DNA of 64,000 bases from Chaetorhynchus papuensis (GCA_013396525.1 VWYX01001256.1:147411-211410), one strand, 5' to 3'. Positions 12,024-25,367 are shown, counted from the stretch's first letter. The notes: generated by a model from the sequence alone, not told the origin. Numbers and translations are program-made.

Positions 12024-14296
12024 AATCATGAAGTCATAGAATTATTTAGATTGGAAAAGATCATGAAGATCAACTGCCAGCCCAGCACTGCCAAGTCCAC
12101 CACTAAACCACATCCCCAAGTGCCACATCTACACATCTTTTAACTACCCCCAGGGATGGCAACTCCACCATTTCCTGGGCAGCCTGTTCCAATGCTTGGC
12201 AACCCTTTCAGTGAAGAAATTTTTCCTAATATCCCTTCTAAACCTCCCCTGCCACAACTTGAGGATGTTTCCTCTTGTCCTATCGCTTGTCACCTGGGAG
12301 AAGAGACCGACCCCACCTGTCTACAACCTCCTTTTGGGCATCTGTGGAGAGCGATAAGAACCCCCCTGAGCCTCCTTTTCTCCAGGCTAAACACCCCCAG
12401 CTCCCTCAGCCACTCCTCATAAGACTTGTGCTCCAGACCCTTCACCAGCTCTGTTGCCCTCTCTAGACTCACTCCAGCCCCTCAATGTCTTTTTTGCAGT
12501 GAGGGGACCAAAACTGAACACAGGATTTGAGGTGTGCCCTCACCAGTGCTGAGCACAGGGGGACAATCACTGCCCTGGTCCTGCTGGCCACACTATTTCT
12601 GATACAAGCCAGGATGCCATTGGCCTTCTTGGCCACCTGGGCACACACTGGCTCATGTTCAGCTGCTGTCAACCAGCACCCCCAGTCCTTTTCCACCAGG
12701 CAGATTTCCAGCCTCTCTTCCCCAAGCCTTCAGTGTTCAATGGGGTTGTTGTGAACCAAGTGCAGGACCAGGCACTTCACCTTTTTGGACATCATATAAT
12801 TGGCCTTGGCCCTTCATTCCAGCCTGTCCAGATCCCTCTGTAGGGTCTCCCTACCCTCCAGCAGATCAACGCTCCTGTCCAACTTAGTGTAGACAGTGCA
12901 AACTGACTGAGGGTGCACTCGATCCCCTCATCCAGATCATTGATAGATATTAAACTGGCCTGGCCCCAGCACTAATCCCTTTGGAACACCACTTGTGACC
13001 AGTGGTCAACTGGATGCAAATCCATCCACCACCTTTCTCCAGACCTGGCCATCCAGACAGTTTTTTTTACCCAGCAAAGAGTACACCCATCCAAGCCACG
13101 AGCAGCCAGTTTCTCCAGGAGAATGCTATGGTAAACAGTGTCAGAGGCATTACTAGAGTCCAGGTAGACAACATCCTGCACAACAGCTTTTCCTTCAGCC
13201 ATTAGATGGGTCACCATGTCACAGAAAGAGATCAGGCTGGTCAAGCAGGACCTGCCTTTCATAAATGTATCCTGACTGGGCCTGATCTCCTGATTGTCCT
13301 GTACCTGCTGTATGATGACTGTGTGATGTCCCAATGACATTCCCCATCACCGAGGTCAGGCTGACAGGCCTGTAGTTCCCCATATCCCTCATCCAGACTG
13401 TCTTGTAGATGGGCATTGCACTTGCTAACTTCCAGTCAGCCAGGACCTCCCTGGCTAGCCAGGACAGCTGGGAAAGGAAAATGGCTTGATGAGCATTTCC
13501 ACAAGTTCCCTCAGTATCCTTGGGTGGATCCAATCTGGCCCCATAACTTGTATATGTCTAAGTAGTGTAGCAGGTCACTAACCATTTCCCTTTGGATTAT
13601 GGGGGCTTCATTCTGCTCCCCATCCCCATCTTCCAGCTCAGGGGGCTGGGTACCAAGAGAATAGCTGGTCTTGCTTCTAAAAACTGAGACAAAAGAAGAC
13701 ATTAAGTACCTCAACACTTTCCTCATCTTTTGTCACTACGTTTACCCTCACATCCAGTAAAGAATGGAGATTCTCCTTAGCTCTCCTTTTCTTGCTGACA
13801 TATTTTTGGAAACATTTTTTATGTCTTTTATGGCAGTATCCAGATCAAGTTCTAGTTAGGCTTTGGCCCTTTTGATTTTCTCCCTGCATAACCTCAAAAC
13901 ATAGTTGTAGTCCTCCTGAGCTGTCTGCCCCTTCTTCCAAAGGTCATAAGCTCTCCTTTTTTCTCCTAATTACCAGCTCTTTGTTCAGCCAGGCCAGTCT
14001 TCTCCCCTGCTGGCTCATCTTTTGGCACAGGGGAACAACTTCCTCCTGCACCTTCAGGATTTCCTTCATGAAGAATGTCCAGCCTTCCTGGACTCCTCTG
14101 TCCTTCAGGACTGCCTCCTAAGGGGCTCTGTAAACCATGCTCCTAAATAGGCCAAAGTCTGCTCTCTGGAAGTCCAGGTTAGCAGTTTTGCTGACCTCCT
14201 TCCTAACTTCTCAGAGAATTGAAAATCACCATTTTGTGATCTCTGTGTTCAAGCCAGCCTCCAACCATCGCGTCACCTGCAAGTCCTTCTCTGTTC
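12024..14296 (-). mobile_element. CR1 LINE, long 5'-truncated copy on the minus strand
   Basis: This is the largest mobile element in the window. On the plus strand it begins with the reverse complement of the CR1 3' terminus ('atcatgaagtcatagaatt' near 12024). It then passes through the 3' UTR, reverse transcriptase, the linker and the C-terminal part of the endonuclease before ending abruptly near 14296. CR1 is the dominant avian non-LTR retrotransposon; it encodes an ORF2 protein with endonuclease and reverse transcriptase domains and moves by target-primed reverse transcription. Most copies are short 3' fragments, so about 2.3 kb is well above usual. The copy is inactive (see the pseudogene entry). 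The 5' boundary is approximate, and no clear target-site duplication is seen. Confidence 0.95.
12156..14296 (-). pseudogene. CR1 ORF2 (endonuclease C-terminus plus reverse transcriptase), disrupted
   Basis: Read on the minus strand from the 5' side, about 14290-14220 encodes an endonuclease-end pattern with a D-A-M-V-G-G run and an H-R-D-H-K core. About 14000-13540 encodes the basic linker (for example LWKKGQ near 13930). About 13360-12850 encodes reverse transcriptase: NYRPVSLTSV near 13370, a motif A reading VVYLD-SSNASD near 13170, then SGV-P-KG-LVLG near 12975. About 12700-12156 is the C-terminal region (QVAKKANGILAC near 12635 and FSLEKRRLRG near 12380). The frame is broken by stops and by an apparent 2-bp loss near 12947. 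The two catalytic Asp codons of the F-A-D-D motif are replaced by Leu-Ser (12891-12896). No functional enzyme can be made. Confidence 0.9.
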
Positions 14297-15017
14297 AGAA
14301 AACAAGAAATGTCAGTATGTGGTTGCTTGCTTACAATATTTAGAATGACTTCAATAAATATGACTTTTGTGCAAAATACAGATGGTTTATTTAAATTATC
14401 AGTTGTACTTGCAGAGACGCTCCCCTAAGATAGAGCATAAATTAATTAGAAGTGAGGCTCAGGGGTGACTCATTAGCCTGCCTTCCTCTGAAGCTTTTTG
14501 GTGTTTGCAGGAGAGGGTGATGGAAGGTTGAGGAGGAGGAGGAGGAGGAACAGATTATCTCGTTTTGTGATGCCTCTTGTGAAGGCTTTTTCTCCCACTG
14601 ACTGAGCACGGATATTGAAAGTCTGTTCTATCTCCCAAAAGTCTGATGTCAACATCAGATGTCATCCACAGCAACAGCGGCAGCAGCCGCTGTGACAGTA
14701 AAAGGCAAACAGTGGAAGACGTAGCCAAAATGTTGAAGTCCCTGTTTCCCTCCTCAGGGCTAACAAGGCACGCAGAGACCTATATTCTGAACTTGGGACA
14801 CAGCTGTTAAAAGCACTTTAGTTTCCCAACCTGTGTGTCTGGAAAACTTTGTGATTGCAAGTGGTTTGGACAAGTCTGGCTTTTGAAGCAAAGCAAAAAC
14901 TGAATTCTATAAGTTTGAAAGTGTAACAACTGAGTAAGAATGGCAGAATTTCACACCTCTTATTTCAGATTTTCAAAAGAGGCAAAATAATGTTCCTGGT
15001 ATTTTAACTCAGCTTTG

Positions 15018-15020
<3 letters not shown>
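14297..15020. other. Unique noncoding DNA with a short GGA run
   Basis: No gene is recognised. A (GGA)n run of about six units lies at 14530-14549. A CAG/CGG-rich stretch near 14672-14695 forms a small imperfect palindrome. Confidence 0.55.
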
Positions 15021-15048
<28 letters not shown>

Positions 15049-15080
15049 CTAAACTAAACTAAACTAAAATAAAATAAAAT
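15021..15080 (+). repeat. (AAACT)9(AAAAT)3 pentanucleotide repeat
   Basis: Nine perfect AAACT units (15021-15065) run directly into three AAAAT units (15066-15080). One C-to-A change per unit explains the change of motif in phase. Confidence 0.97.
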
Positions 15081-18000
15081 CTTAAAAAACAAATGGCAAT
15101 ATAAAACTATATGGATGGAATTAAATTAGCCCTATAACACACCCCAGAAACCATAAAAAATTGCAGCTGCATAGAAACTTTCGTTTGAAGGGGCAGTTTG
15201 AAAGTGGTTAAGTTCATGTAAAGCCTATTTGTTAGTCTCATCACACTTCCTGGTACAATGGAACTTTAGTAATATACAGCAGTATTGGAAAACACTTTGA
15301 AATGACCCTTATCCAAGGACTGGAGTGAGTTGCCTTACAGTAGGTTGTCATGCTGTTTCTTTTTCTTCTTTTTTTTTCAACTGCCATCTGTGCTCCAGAA
15401 TTTAGGTTTTCATTAAAGCAAAAATCAGCTGTAAGGATTTCAGTCTCATTCACATTAAAACCCCTTGGAATAACTGAGAACTTGATCATATAGTTAGAAA
15501 GAAAAACTCTCAAATTCCACCACCTTCTTTTCCAGTTTATATGTGACCCTCATCAGCTTAAAATCTGTCAGTGCTAGAACTGTATGGAGTCTTCAGGAGG
15601 CAAAACCAGAAACCAAATACCAACCATTGTAATGAAGCTCTTTTACTCTTCTGCAAGCTCAAAGTTGTATCTCTGAGAAATCAGAAATGCCCCATTAATC
15701 ATATTGCAGTACCAGCCCAGAGATTTAAAGCCATTAACTTAACTGTCAACTTCATTAGCCATTTCAGTGTTTATTGAACTGCATGGCATTAGGTGTATGG
15801 AGAATGACACAGGTTGCTTTAAGCAGGAAACATGAGTAACTGGAGAGATAAATTACCTTCAGTCTGAATTGCTAATTAAGGCAAAATCTAAAATTTCCTA
15901 TGATAACTCTAAAAATGTGTTTATTTTAAATCGGTTGCGTTTGTAGGTGGGTTTTTAGGAACAGTACTGCATTTTTCCTAGCCTTGTGTTTGTATTATTT
16001 TGAACTGTAAAGAACTCAGGTGCAAAAACAAACCCCAAAACCCTAATTAATATTACTCTTTACACTGACACCATTATCCAAAATGTTGGGGAAACTTGTT
16101 AGTGGGTCAGATATTGGTTTTGTACTTCCCATCAAAGAGGCCACCTGGTTGTGCTGGTATCAGCATATCTCCAGCTTGTTATTGGTGCTCAGAAAGTGAT
16201 GCCATCATGAAGTGTTACAAGAACAACTGTAGATGGAAAAACAGTCAGTGAAGAAAATTGCCTTCTCTCCTTGCTGTTGATATTTTTGGTGGGGATGGGG
16301 GTGGGGTTTAACCCATTTTAATCCAAGTTGTTTGCATTTTGTTTGTTGATGTTGGTTTCCCATACAAAAATACAGTCTTCTTACTGTTCCAAAAAGCTTT
16401 TAAAAATGGCATTGGCAAAACCAGGCTCAGTATAGCTCCATAAAAATGAGAGCAGTTTTAATATTCTGAAAGTGTGCATTTTGAAATAGCTTCATCTCCT
16501 TCTGGATAGCACTCAATCTCTCAAATATTTCCTTTCTGAATTTCTGGGATTTGGGGAGGCAGGAGGGAAGGGCTCTATTCAGAGTACTAACCAGGCATGA
16601 CCTGACTTCAGTTGTAAAAACTGACATTTATGAAGCCCAACTAATGTTTGCACAGCCCTTGGAAGGTGCACGGTGCAGTATAATTGCTGAATGCAATGTA
16701 ATTGTTAATTATTTGGCTTCAGGCAACATAAAAATAGCAGTGTGCTCACACTCTTCATCTGCAGGAGACACCAGAAATCACAAGATTAAAAAAATACTGT
16801 ATTGTATAGGCCCATTAACAGGAAAAGAAAAAGGTGTGGGGGAAAAATCCTGGGATTCTGAAACATGACTCTGCTAAAGCAGTGTTTTATGGGAGATTTG
16901 TGTGATACTTTAAGGTCAAATGCTCATCAGTAAACTTCATATTGCCTTGCAAATGGGCAATTTTAGTTCTGCTGGCATTAGTCAAAGTGCAAGAATGCAG
17001 GGCAGGTTGAGATGGGTAGAAAACTGTTCAGAAGATTGTTTTTCCTTTACTACTGTAACACAGAATGATGCAACACTGGTAAAAGCAAAAAGGGAGATTT
17101 GAGAGCAGAATAATCAGTGCCTTGACTAAGAGGTGGTGCAGTTCATGCGTTTTCCAAATAAATTCTTCAGAAACTGGTGTAATTGGTGAATAATTTTTTA
17201 TTGAATTGGTCTCTTTAGTGTTGTCAGTGGAACAGGGTGAGAAATGGTGGTGCCAGCCGCATGCTGCAGGTGCGGTTCTTCATGAGGCTGAGTAACTTTT
17301 TGCCAAATGAAGACTAGAGAGATGACAGAGGCTTAAAGTTCCTGAATCTCCTTGCTAACCTGTGACAGAGATGTTCTGGGGTGAAATGCTGATTCAGTTA
17401 AGTTGGTGCCAAAGCTCCATCTGACTTCAGTGGAAGCTGGGTTTCATCCATTTTTCTTGCCCTTATAAAGGAGACACCATGGGTGAACTTAGGCATCTTT
17501 GTGAGAATCACACTTCATTGCAGCTGGGCAACATTTGATCAACATGGAACTGTGCTTTTTACCCAGTACCAACACCCATCCTGTGTCAGCTCCATGTGCT
17601 GTCTCTCAGTTTCCCTGCTATGCAGCTGTAACAGAGCTCACCTGCTCTGAGAAACTCAGAGCTTGCTCTCCCGTGGGTCTCCTGTGTGGATTCTGAGACA
17701 CAGAAATGGAAGGGGTTTGCAGACCGTACTCACCACTGTGCCACAGGAAAGTGTTGCAGGTTCTGTTTGCTGTGGGCATGGACAGACCCAGAGTTTTGTT
17801 ACCGTCGTTGCTCTGGTCTCCAAAGGGGTTTTTAGTTTCAGCCCATGAGTATCAGCAGGGCAGAAACAGAGGATGTGAAATGATACTCAGAAAAGGCTTG
17901 GTTCCTCATCTACACACACCAGTGCAAAATGAAATGGCAAAGAAGAGCGATTTTCATATAGCTGTTATAACTGAGAGAGGGTATCATTTCACACTATAAA
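15081..18000. other. Unique noncoding DNA
   Basis: No interspersed repeat, RNA gene or exon is recognised. Short frames (for example 16551-16868 plus) lack any domain. Confidence 0.55.
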
Positions 18001-21000
18001 ATCCCTATGGAATTGTCAGGCCTTATATTAATTTGGTTTATATCACACAGAACACTGTGCACCAGTACAAAATTAACAACTTGCTATTTTGAAAAGCATG
18101 ATACATATTACTTATTTGTGGGTTTCATGTTGGAGACATTGGTTTTTTTATATTGGAGGTAGTTTCATATGCAAAACTTCACCCACAACAAATGACTCAG
18201 ACCTAATACAGCAACCCCAGTGAGAAAGCTGCTTGGTAAATGACGACCTGGGAGGGACATATTGATTCAAAGCAGTTTGAATACATCTCATGTGACTCAT
18301 GATATCATTCACTGCCTCTCTACTGAGTCTAGCATGTGTGCAATATAAAAACGTTATTTTGCAAAGTTGTTATATATCTGAGAGATATTTAGCAGCACAC
18401 TTACTAATCTAGTGGAAATCTCTTCATCTAAGTTACTTTTGTTATCTTGTATCTTGTCCCACTTCAAAGAGTAGCACGAATCCAACACAATGCATGTGTT
18501 CAGCTGCTAATGCGTAATTTTACATTAGATCTGGTCATTCTTATACCTTTTGTGGAAGCTCCATGGGGATCTTTTTCTTAGCCACAGTAATTCTAGCTAC
18601 TCTCAACTGGTTTGTGTCATAGCCTTGCAGATTACTGCATTTATCAAAGGAACCAAAGGGGAAAGTAGCTGGAATGCTGAATTGCTGATGTGTTTAGTGA
18701 ATTGTGATATTCAGGGGAGTTTTTGATTTTCTTCTTTTTTTTTCTAATGTACAGTGGGACTTAGAATATTTAACTCTTGCTGTAGGGATATTTATGGTTC
18801 AAAAAAAAATCCGTCAAATTTAGCTGTCTTTTATAAGTAAAAGGTTTAAATGTTTGTGGATTCACAGATTAATCAGATCAAATAGCTGTAGAGCTTTAAA
18901 TTGTGCTGAAGTCAAATATGGCCTATATGCCACGTACTAGCCAAGACAGAACAGCAGACATGAAACAAAAATGACTGATTGACCCATCCCATGTTAAAGG
19001 AATTAGAATTTAAGTGATGACTTAACAAGGAAAGAAACAAAAATAAACTGAGCTTTAATTGTCCTGATAGAGAAAGGCTATGGAGAATTATTTGAGAGAA
19101 AGAAAATTAAGAGCTGCAAGAACAGACATTATTTGGAATTCCTTTGAGAAATATAAAAAGCAGAGATAATCAAACTCATATCACAGATTTGGAACATACA
19201 TATCAATTCCAGAAGATATTCTGCATTTTCAGAGACAAGGGTTTCTAATGTAGTGATTAGAGAATTCTATGAGTTTGCTATAGGTTTAAGTGGAAGAACT
19301 AATTCTCCAAGTGGATAAATATATCAGCCAGATCAATAGAGCAATGCCAACAGCTATTTTAAACGCTAGTATATAAAACTGCCTATTTGTATGAAAGGCA
19401 AAATGTGTTAAAATAATTTAAGATAGTAGAACAGTTAAAAAGACTTTTTTAAACAGTAAAGTGTAAGTAGTTTTCTATAGAATCGAGCTATAAAAGTAGA
19501 CTCCAGTGGGTGTGTCAGTTCAGTTATTGCTTAAAATATGAAGTTTAAGTAAGTTATTGTGGAAGAAACAGAAGTCCTACTTCTATGTTGACTCTTCTTG
19601 GTTCATTTCTGCTGAATTCTCTTGGGATGTGATTGATATAATCTCAGTCACAGGGAAGCAATACCAGTAAAGGTGCAGGTCTAAAACAACTGAATTATAA
19701 GCCAAGTAAAAAAGAAATGCCAGCTGGCCAAATACAGAAAGTATAATTCTGTCAGTTTTTTATTCTTTATGTCTCTGTTACAAATAAAAGTAGTATAATG
19801 AAAGTGTGTTGTTTCCAGCTCCTGACTATACTAAAATATCACTCCCATATGAAAATGTTGAAATGCCTCTCTGCTATATTTGTGGTATTTTCATTTAATT
19901 TTGTTCATATTTCACATGCAGATTCATAATTCTGTGTTCCAGCTTTGATCACAAAGTATGCCCATCTAGCAGTTAGTTGTCCAGGCCATGTTGCCTTACC
20001 TGATTTACAGGAATGTTGCAGAAAATAGTGGCAGAATATGAGTGACATTTCATTATAGCACAGGTACTGCTTCTATCATTGTCTGGTACTTGTCATAGAA
20101 GGAAATTAGGTTTGCCTGACCTGATTTAATCTTAACAAATGTATCATAGCTGTTGCTTTTTTCTTTATTAGATCCTGGACTTGTATGTGATTATTAATTT
20201 TGCTGAGGTAGGCTGGCCAGCTGTTAGGTATGATCGTGTGGTAATGTTATGAGAATAAACTTGGGCTGTCCTGTTTTCCTCCTTGCACATCATTTGCTTG
20301 TTCTTTTTTTCTTGCATGGCATTGGTGTCTACACAGCCACACACTAAGTAAAATTAAGGATTTGTTCCAGCAGAATTAAAACAGCTTTTAGGTGGGGAGT
20401 AAAGGGGGAGTGGGAAGAGTTTACAGACAAATTGTTTTCTTAACCTGGCTTACCACACAGCTAAAAATAGTAAAAATAACAGTGCTAACACTAGGGAGGT
20501 GAACAGATGTGTGGGGCAAAATATGCCTGCTCTGTCCACTGACTGATACACATATGTTGGGTTAAAATTACTTTCAGCTCTTCTTTCTGCCTGTGCAAGC
20601 CAGCATGCTGGTTACTTATTTTCAGTCTTTTAGCATCCCTTGTATCATCAAAGTTGTAAAAAATAACTGCTAATGGGTTTTAATTACTTTATCCATTTCC
20701 CTGTGAACTCTTGGCCACAGTAAATTTCACCAGGTATATGTAATTTAGTTACCTCTAACTTATCAAAGCAACCTCTGACTTGTTCTCTTCCTTTCCTTGC
20801 CCGAGTTCTTGCTTTACATCACTGTGTTAGCCCTCTGGTCATTGCTAACCTCTTGAGGCTGCAGCTTCATGTTTGTTGGCTAAATAGTATTCCTGTCCCA
20901 GTTGCTCTGGTGTTTGTCATAGGACTTCACCCTCCAAGTTGTCCTGGTGCAAGTGGTTGTGAGTCAGTTTTGTGGATTAAATCAGGGAGTTGATCCAAGT

Positions 21001-23150
21001 TGAAAAAGTCATGTTTTATTAATTGTTTTATTTTAACCCAAATCCCTGAGGGGAGAGCATGCCAATGAAAACGAGCCAGGGGTTGGGAATACCTTCAGCC
21101 ACTGACCACTTTCTATTGTGAAAACAAGCCCCTGCAAAGATTTCAGCAAAACAGCTTTAGACTTACATGATTACAGCTGAGATTAAAATCTGGCCTTGAT
21201 GTATCCAACCATCTGTTTCCATCACAAGAAAAGAGACTCAGCAGGAATATTTGCAGTTTTGAGGACAGGATTCTGGTTTCATTCCTGTAGTTATATATCA
21301 CAAAGAACTCTGTTGCTGGTGTTGGAGTTATTTTCTTGTTTATTCCAGTGCATATTATTTGGGAACCTACTCTCCAGAAAATTACAGCATGGAAGTGCTT
21401 TGGGATGGTCCTGGATTTTAGTTTCTCCAGGTTTACACCAACATAACTTCAGTGGACAGCTCTGGATTCATACCAATCTACCTCAGAATACAGCCTTTTT
21501 TAAACTAGTATGAAATGTATATAATTTTGTCTCAACAGCTTTGGAGGAGTGTACTTTACTGCTATCTTCATAGTCCTAATTAAATGTGACATTTTTTCAC
21601 TCCTTGAATTCTACCCATCTCTGAAGTGACCTGCAAAGATAGTGTATTAAATCTGTGAAGGAAAAAACACACAGATGCCCGTACTTTTATTTTCTGCAAA
21701 TCCATTTAAAAACTTACAAAATAGAATTGAAAATACATGCAGTGAGATTAATTTCAACCAAATTTATCAACTCTTGGGGATATAATGTTGCTGACCATTG
21801 TTTGTTAGCAGTTACAGAAAAAGTTTTACTCTCAAAAACATGGATCAGGATTTTGACTAAGTTGCTAAATTTTCTGCTGTTCTCTTTTATCTGTTCCTAC
21901 TACTTATGTCTGGTGCACAGTGTCACCCACTGATTAATGTCACCACCAGTATGATGAAGTGCACACTTCATTTTCTTGGTAAGAATTAAAAGAAGTGGGA
22001 ACCAGTGTTTATAACCCATGATGGAGGAAAATGTTACTTATCTGTTGACTTAATAACTAAAAGAATATAGCAAAAGATCAGAGAGGAAATTCCCTATTCA
22101 TTTTTATACATCTGTGGGCTCATGTTTACATTAATTTTGGAAGGGCTTGGGAAAGTTTTGTCTTCTTGTCTGATTTGCATACCTCTTCAAACTTGCACAT
22201 AGCATAGAATATGTTCATTCAGTATACATTTGTTTTCATAGGGTCTTCTTTTTTGTCACATCATTCCTCCTCACCTCATACCACAGTCCTGATTTTGCCT
22301 CCATCATCATGTTGTATCTTCCTCCTGCTGTGGAGTAGATTTGCATATAAAATAATGCATAAATACATCAGAGAAAGAACTTCAGTTTTTTGCCAGTCTC
22401 TGCTCTGGAACCCAAATATTGGGGATTTTTACAGATGTTCCTCTCTTTACATCTCCTCCTCCTCCACCATTAGCAATTCTTACCATCTTCTGGACATGAC
22501 CAGACAGGAACCATCTGTCTTCCCTGCAGACTTAGCTTCAGTGTCTCTGCTTCTGCAACTTCAGCATCCTTCTCAGGGCTGAGAATTTTCAGACCTGATC
22601 CTCCTACTCAGTTTCCTAAAAGGCATCAGCAGCAGAGCTGGCTTCTTCCTTATCTATAGACCACGGCAGGTTCTACACTGAATCCCTGCATGTCACTCAA
22701 GGACTGATACTTCCCGGATCTCATTCTGAAGGAGGAAACTTCACATGGATGCACATACAGCATGACACAGTGCTGAAAGAAGATACCACTGGTTAGTCTG
22801 TTAATCCACAGACAGTTTGTTTTCTTTTTTTTTTTTTTCCTCAAATACATCCTAGTACATTGTAAAGCACTGCTGTTTTCAGGGCCTTTTTTTTTTCAGA
22901 ATTCGTTGTGAGTCATGACCGTAATTTTTGCAGGTCATCACTGCAATCCAAAGAATGTAAAAACTACAAGTATTATATTTGATATTCATCAGAATGTGTG
23001 AGGTGTACATACTTTGCCCATGTGCTATAGTTCTTTTCTTAATAGCTCCCGGGAATTTCCCAGTAGATGTGTGTAGGCTAATGGGAAGGTTTTGGTGTTG
23101 AGGTTATGAATGTCTAAGTGGTCATATATATAAGTGTTTCCTCAACAGGC
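18001..23150. other. Unique noncoding DNA, the longest stretch with few frames
   Basis: Between 18000 and 21195 there are no frames of 60 codons or more on either strand. I recognise no repeat. A 123-codon plus-strand frame at 22211-22582 is Ser/Leu-rich without a domain. A short perfect inverted repeat, atgaagtg and cacttcat around a two-base spacer, lies near 21954-21971, and a T15-type run lies near 22827-22840. The lack of recognisable repeats over about 5 kb is compatible with constrained noncoding DNA, but this cannot be shown from one sequence. Confidence 0.5.
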
Positions 23151-23593
23151 TGAGGAAAATGACTGTCCCCCACTACTTAGTATTTTGAGGCACTGGGTAC
23201 AAGAAAAATACAGACATATGGGGGGGTCTATACTTTGTTATAGTGTGCATCTTACCAGTGTATGTGGGGGATCTTGCCAATGTGTACAAAAACCTGAAGG
23301 GAAGGTGCAGAGAGAACAGGGCCAGGCTCTTTCCCGTGGTACCCAATGACAGCACAAGAGGCAATGGACACCCACAGAAACACAGGAAGGTCCCTTTGAA
23401 CATAAAGAATCACCCTGAGAGGGTGACTGAGCACAGGCTTCTCAGAGAGGTTGTGGTGTCTCCATTCTTAAAGATACTCAAAAGTCATCAGGATACAGCC
23501 CTGGACAACTAACTCTTGGTGGCTCTGCTTGAGTACTGGGCAAGGTGACCTTCAGAGGTCACTTCCTAACTCAGCCATGCTGTGATTCTGTGA
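23151..23593 (+). mobile_element. CR1 LINE 3' fragment
   Basis: The plus strand carries the C-terminal CR1 ORF2 pattern. In frame at 23243-23512 it reads a decayed match including ARLFPVV, STRGNG and VTEHRLLREVVVSP. This is followed by a short 3' UTR and the terminal octamer ATTCTGTG at 23585-23592. About 23200-23265 does not align by eye and may be an indel or insertion. The copy is 5'-truncated and inactive. Confidence 0.85.
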
Positions 23594-23699
23594 CATGCAG
23601 GAGCAAATACATTGAAGAGTCAGAAGGAAGCTTCTGTTGTAGAATGCTATTGAAAAGAACATAGTGAGGATGAAAGAACACGGGAAATGAGGCTCAGAC
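23594..23699. other. Spacer between two CR1 fragments
   Basis: About 106 bases of sequence with no recognised feature. Confidence 0.5.
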
Positions 23700-23856
23700 C
23701 AATCATGGAATCTCCATCCCTGGTGATATTCAGAACATGACTCATCAAAGCCCTGAGCAACCTGTTCTAGCTTACAAGTCAGGTCTCAGTGTTGATCTTT
23801 TAGGCAATCTTTATGTTGGCCCTTCAGAAATTTAAGTTATTCTGATTGATTTTGTG
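23700..23856 (+). mobile_element. CR1 LINE 3' terminal fragment, second copy in the same orientation
   Basis: The plus strand reads 'catggaatctccatccctgg' from about 23704, then 'aaagccctgagcaacctg' near 23747. It ends in a decayed CR1 terminus ('attctgattgattttgtg', to 23856). This repeats the same part of CR1 as the element that ends at 23593, so it is a separate insertion and not a continuation. Confidence 0.7.
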
Positions 23857-25110
23857 TAAAATTTAAGCAAGACTTCCTGCTCTTTGCAGGAAGATCTTAA
23901 TGAATGCAGAGATATTTATAGCAGGACACAACATAAAACCCAAGTTGCTGGCGAAGATTAGTAGTATGAATATATTTTGACATCTCTGTTATTATTATTA
24001 CTTTGCATGTCATTTGTGGAGCAAGGAGCACAACTGTTGAATGTACTGCATTGGCATATGTGATATGACCAATATCCATTTATAATTGTTTCACAGAGGA
24101 GTCCCCTGGAGATGTGACTACAGGAAGCTGGGGTATAGAGTATGCTGTACAACACTCTGTTTTGGCTAAGTGTTAGTATCACAGACTTTAAGGACATGAC
24201 ATGAACACAACTTTCCTGAGAAATCTTGGGTACTTCTGCAAAAAAAAGATTATGATAGATCCACCCCCTCCTGCCATTTCAGCTGCTCCTTTTCTACTCT
24301 GGCTTATATCCACACTTTAATAATACATGCGGAGGCAGGAAGTTCCCCTGTAAAGGAATTAGATTTGGTGGACAGAAATGTCTTTGCACTGCTTCTACTC
24401 ATAAGCCTTGGCACAAAACTCCAGGCAGGATTGATTGAATCAATACTTTCTCATAAGCCTGTGTTAACTCTGGTAGCTAACTATCTACAAGCCAAGGAGG
24501 GGAAAAGTAGGTGCTGAGAAGGCACTTGGTGAAAGTTTGCTCAGGATAAGGTCTGGAGACAAGTAGTCACGTTGAATTTGCAGCAACCGGTAAACTCAGG
24601 GCACCTTGAGTCTGCTGAATTGATACAAGGCTACTTGAACATGCTGGCATCAACAGTGGTTTGTATAACTTGGACCACATCCTGGGAGACAGTGGCTGCT
24701 GTATGAAAAGAACACAGGATTAAATGCCCACCTCATGAAACAGAAGAACTCTCTGAAGGACTTTCTGAATAACTACCTGGAAGCCATTGATGCTTCAGCA
24801 TGATCCTTAGCTTCCGAGTATACAATGGAGATGTTGGCCCTACTATTGCTCTGACTGGTAGCTATGAGTGAATGCATGAGTGAGTAAGTGAATGTGTGAC
24901 ATAAATAGATATCTGCTATCAATAGTAGCAATTTAATGGACAAAGAAATATCTGTTGTGGCCTGCATCTCCCCCACTCAAACCTCTATCAGGGAAAAGGG
25001 AATTTACAACACTTCTTCTACAACAAATTAGAAATATAGTGAGACAGAGAAGGGATCTATGCTGCTGGTTTCCTTGCTTTTTATTTCCAGTTAAAAATAG
25101 GTGATGCCCT
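23857..25110. other. Unique noncoding DNA
   Basis: No gene or repeat family is recognised. Short local repetition of 'gagtgaatg'-like words occurs around 24865-24897. Confidence 0.55.
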
Positions 25111-25367
25111 TGTTTCAACTGGGATAGAGTTAATTTTCTTCCTGGTAGCTGGTACTTTGTTGTGTTTTGGATTTAGTAAGAGAGTAATGTTGATATTGCG
25201 CCGATGTTTAGTTGTTGCTAAGTAGTGTTTACCCTAATTCAAGGGCTTTTCAGTTTTCCATGCTCTGCCAGTGAGGATCTGCACAATAAACTGGGAAGGA
25301 GCATAGCCAGGACAGCTGACCTGCACTGGACAGAGGGACATTCCATAATACAGAACACCATACCCAG

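Noticed and set aside
12156..12843. Plus-strand frames inside the CR1 (for example 12156-12422 and 12527-12754), and the parallel one at 48623-49063
   Set aside because: They are antisense to the CR1 ORF2 remnant. The similar starts at 12156 and 48623 only reflect that both loci are the same repeat.
15021..15080. Possible CRISPR-like or tandem array
   Set aside because: It is a simple pentanucleotide repeat without spacers. No CRISPR array exists anywhere in the window.
22211..22582. 123-codon plus-strand frame rich in Ser and Leu
   Set aside because: No motif or domain, and composition follows the local C/T-rich DNA.
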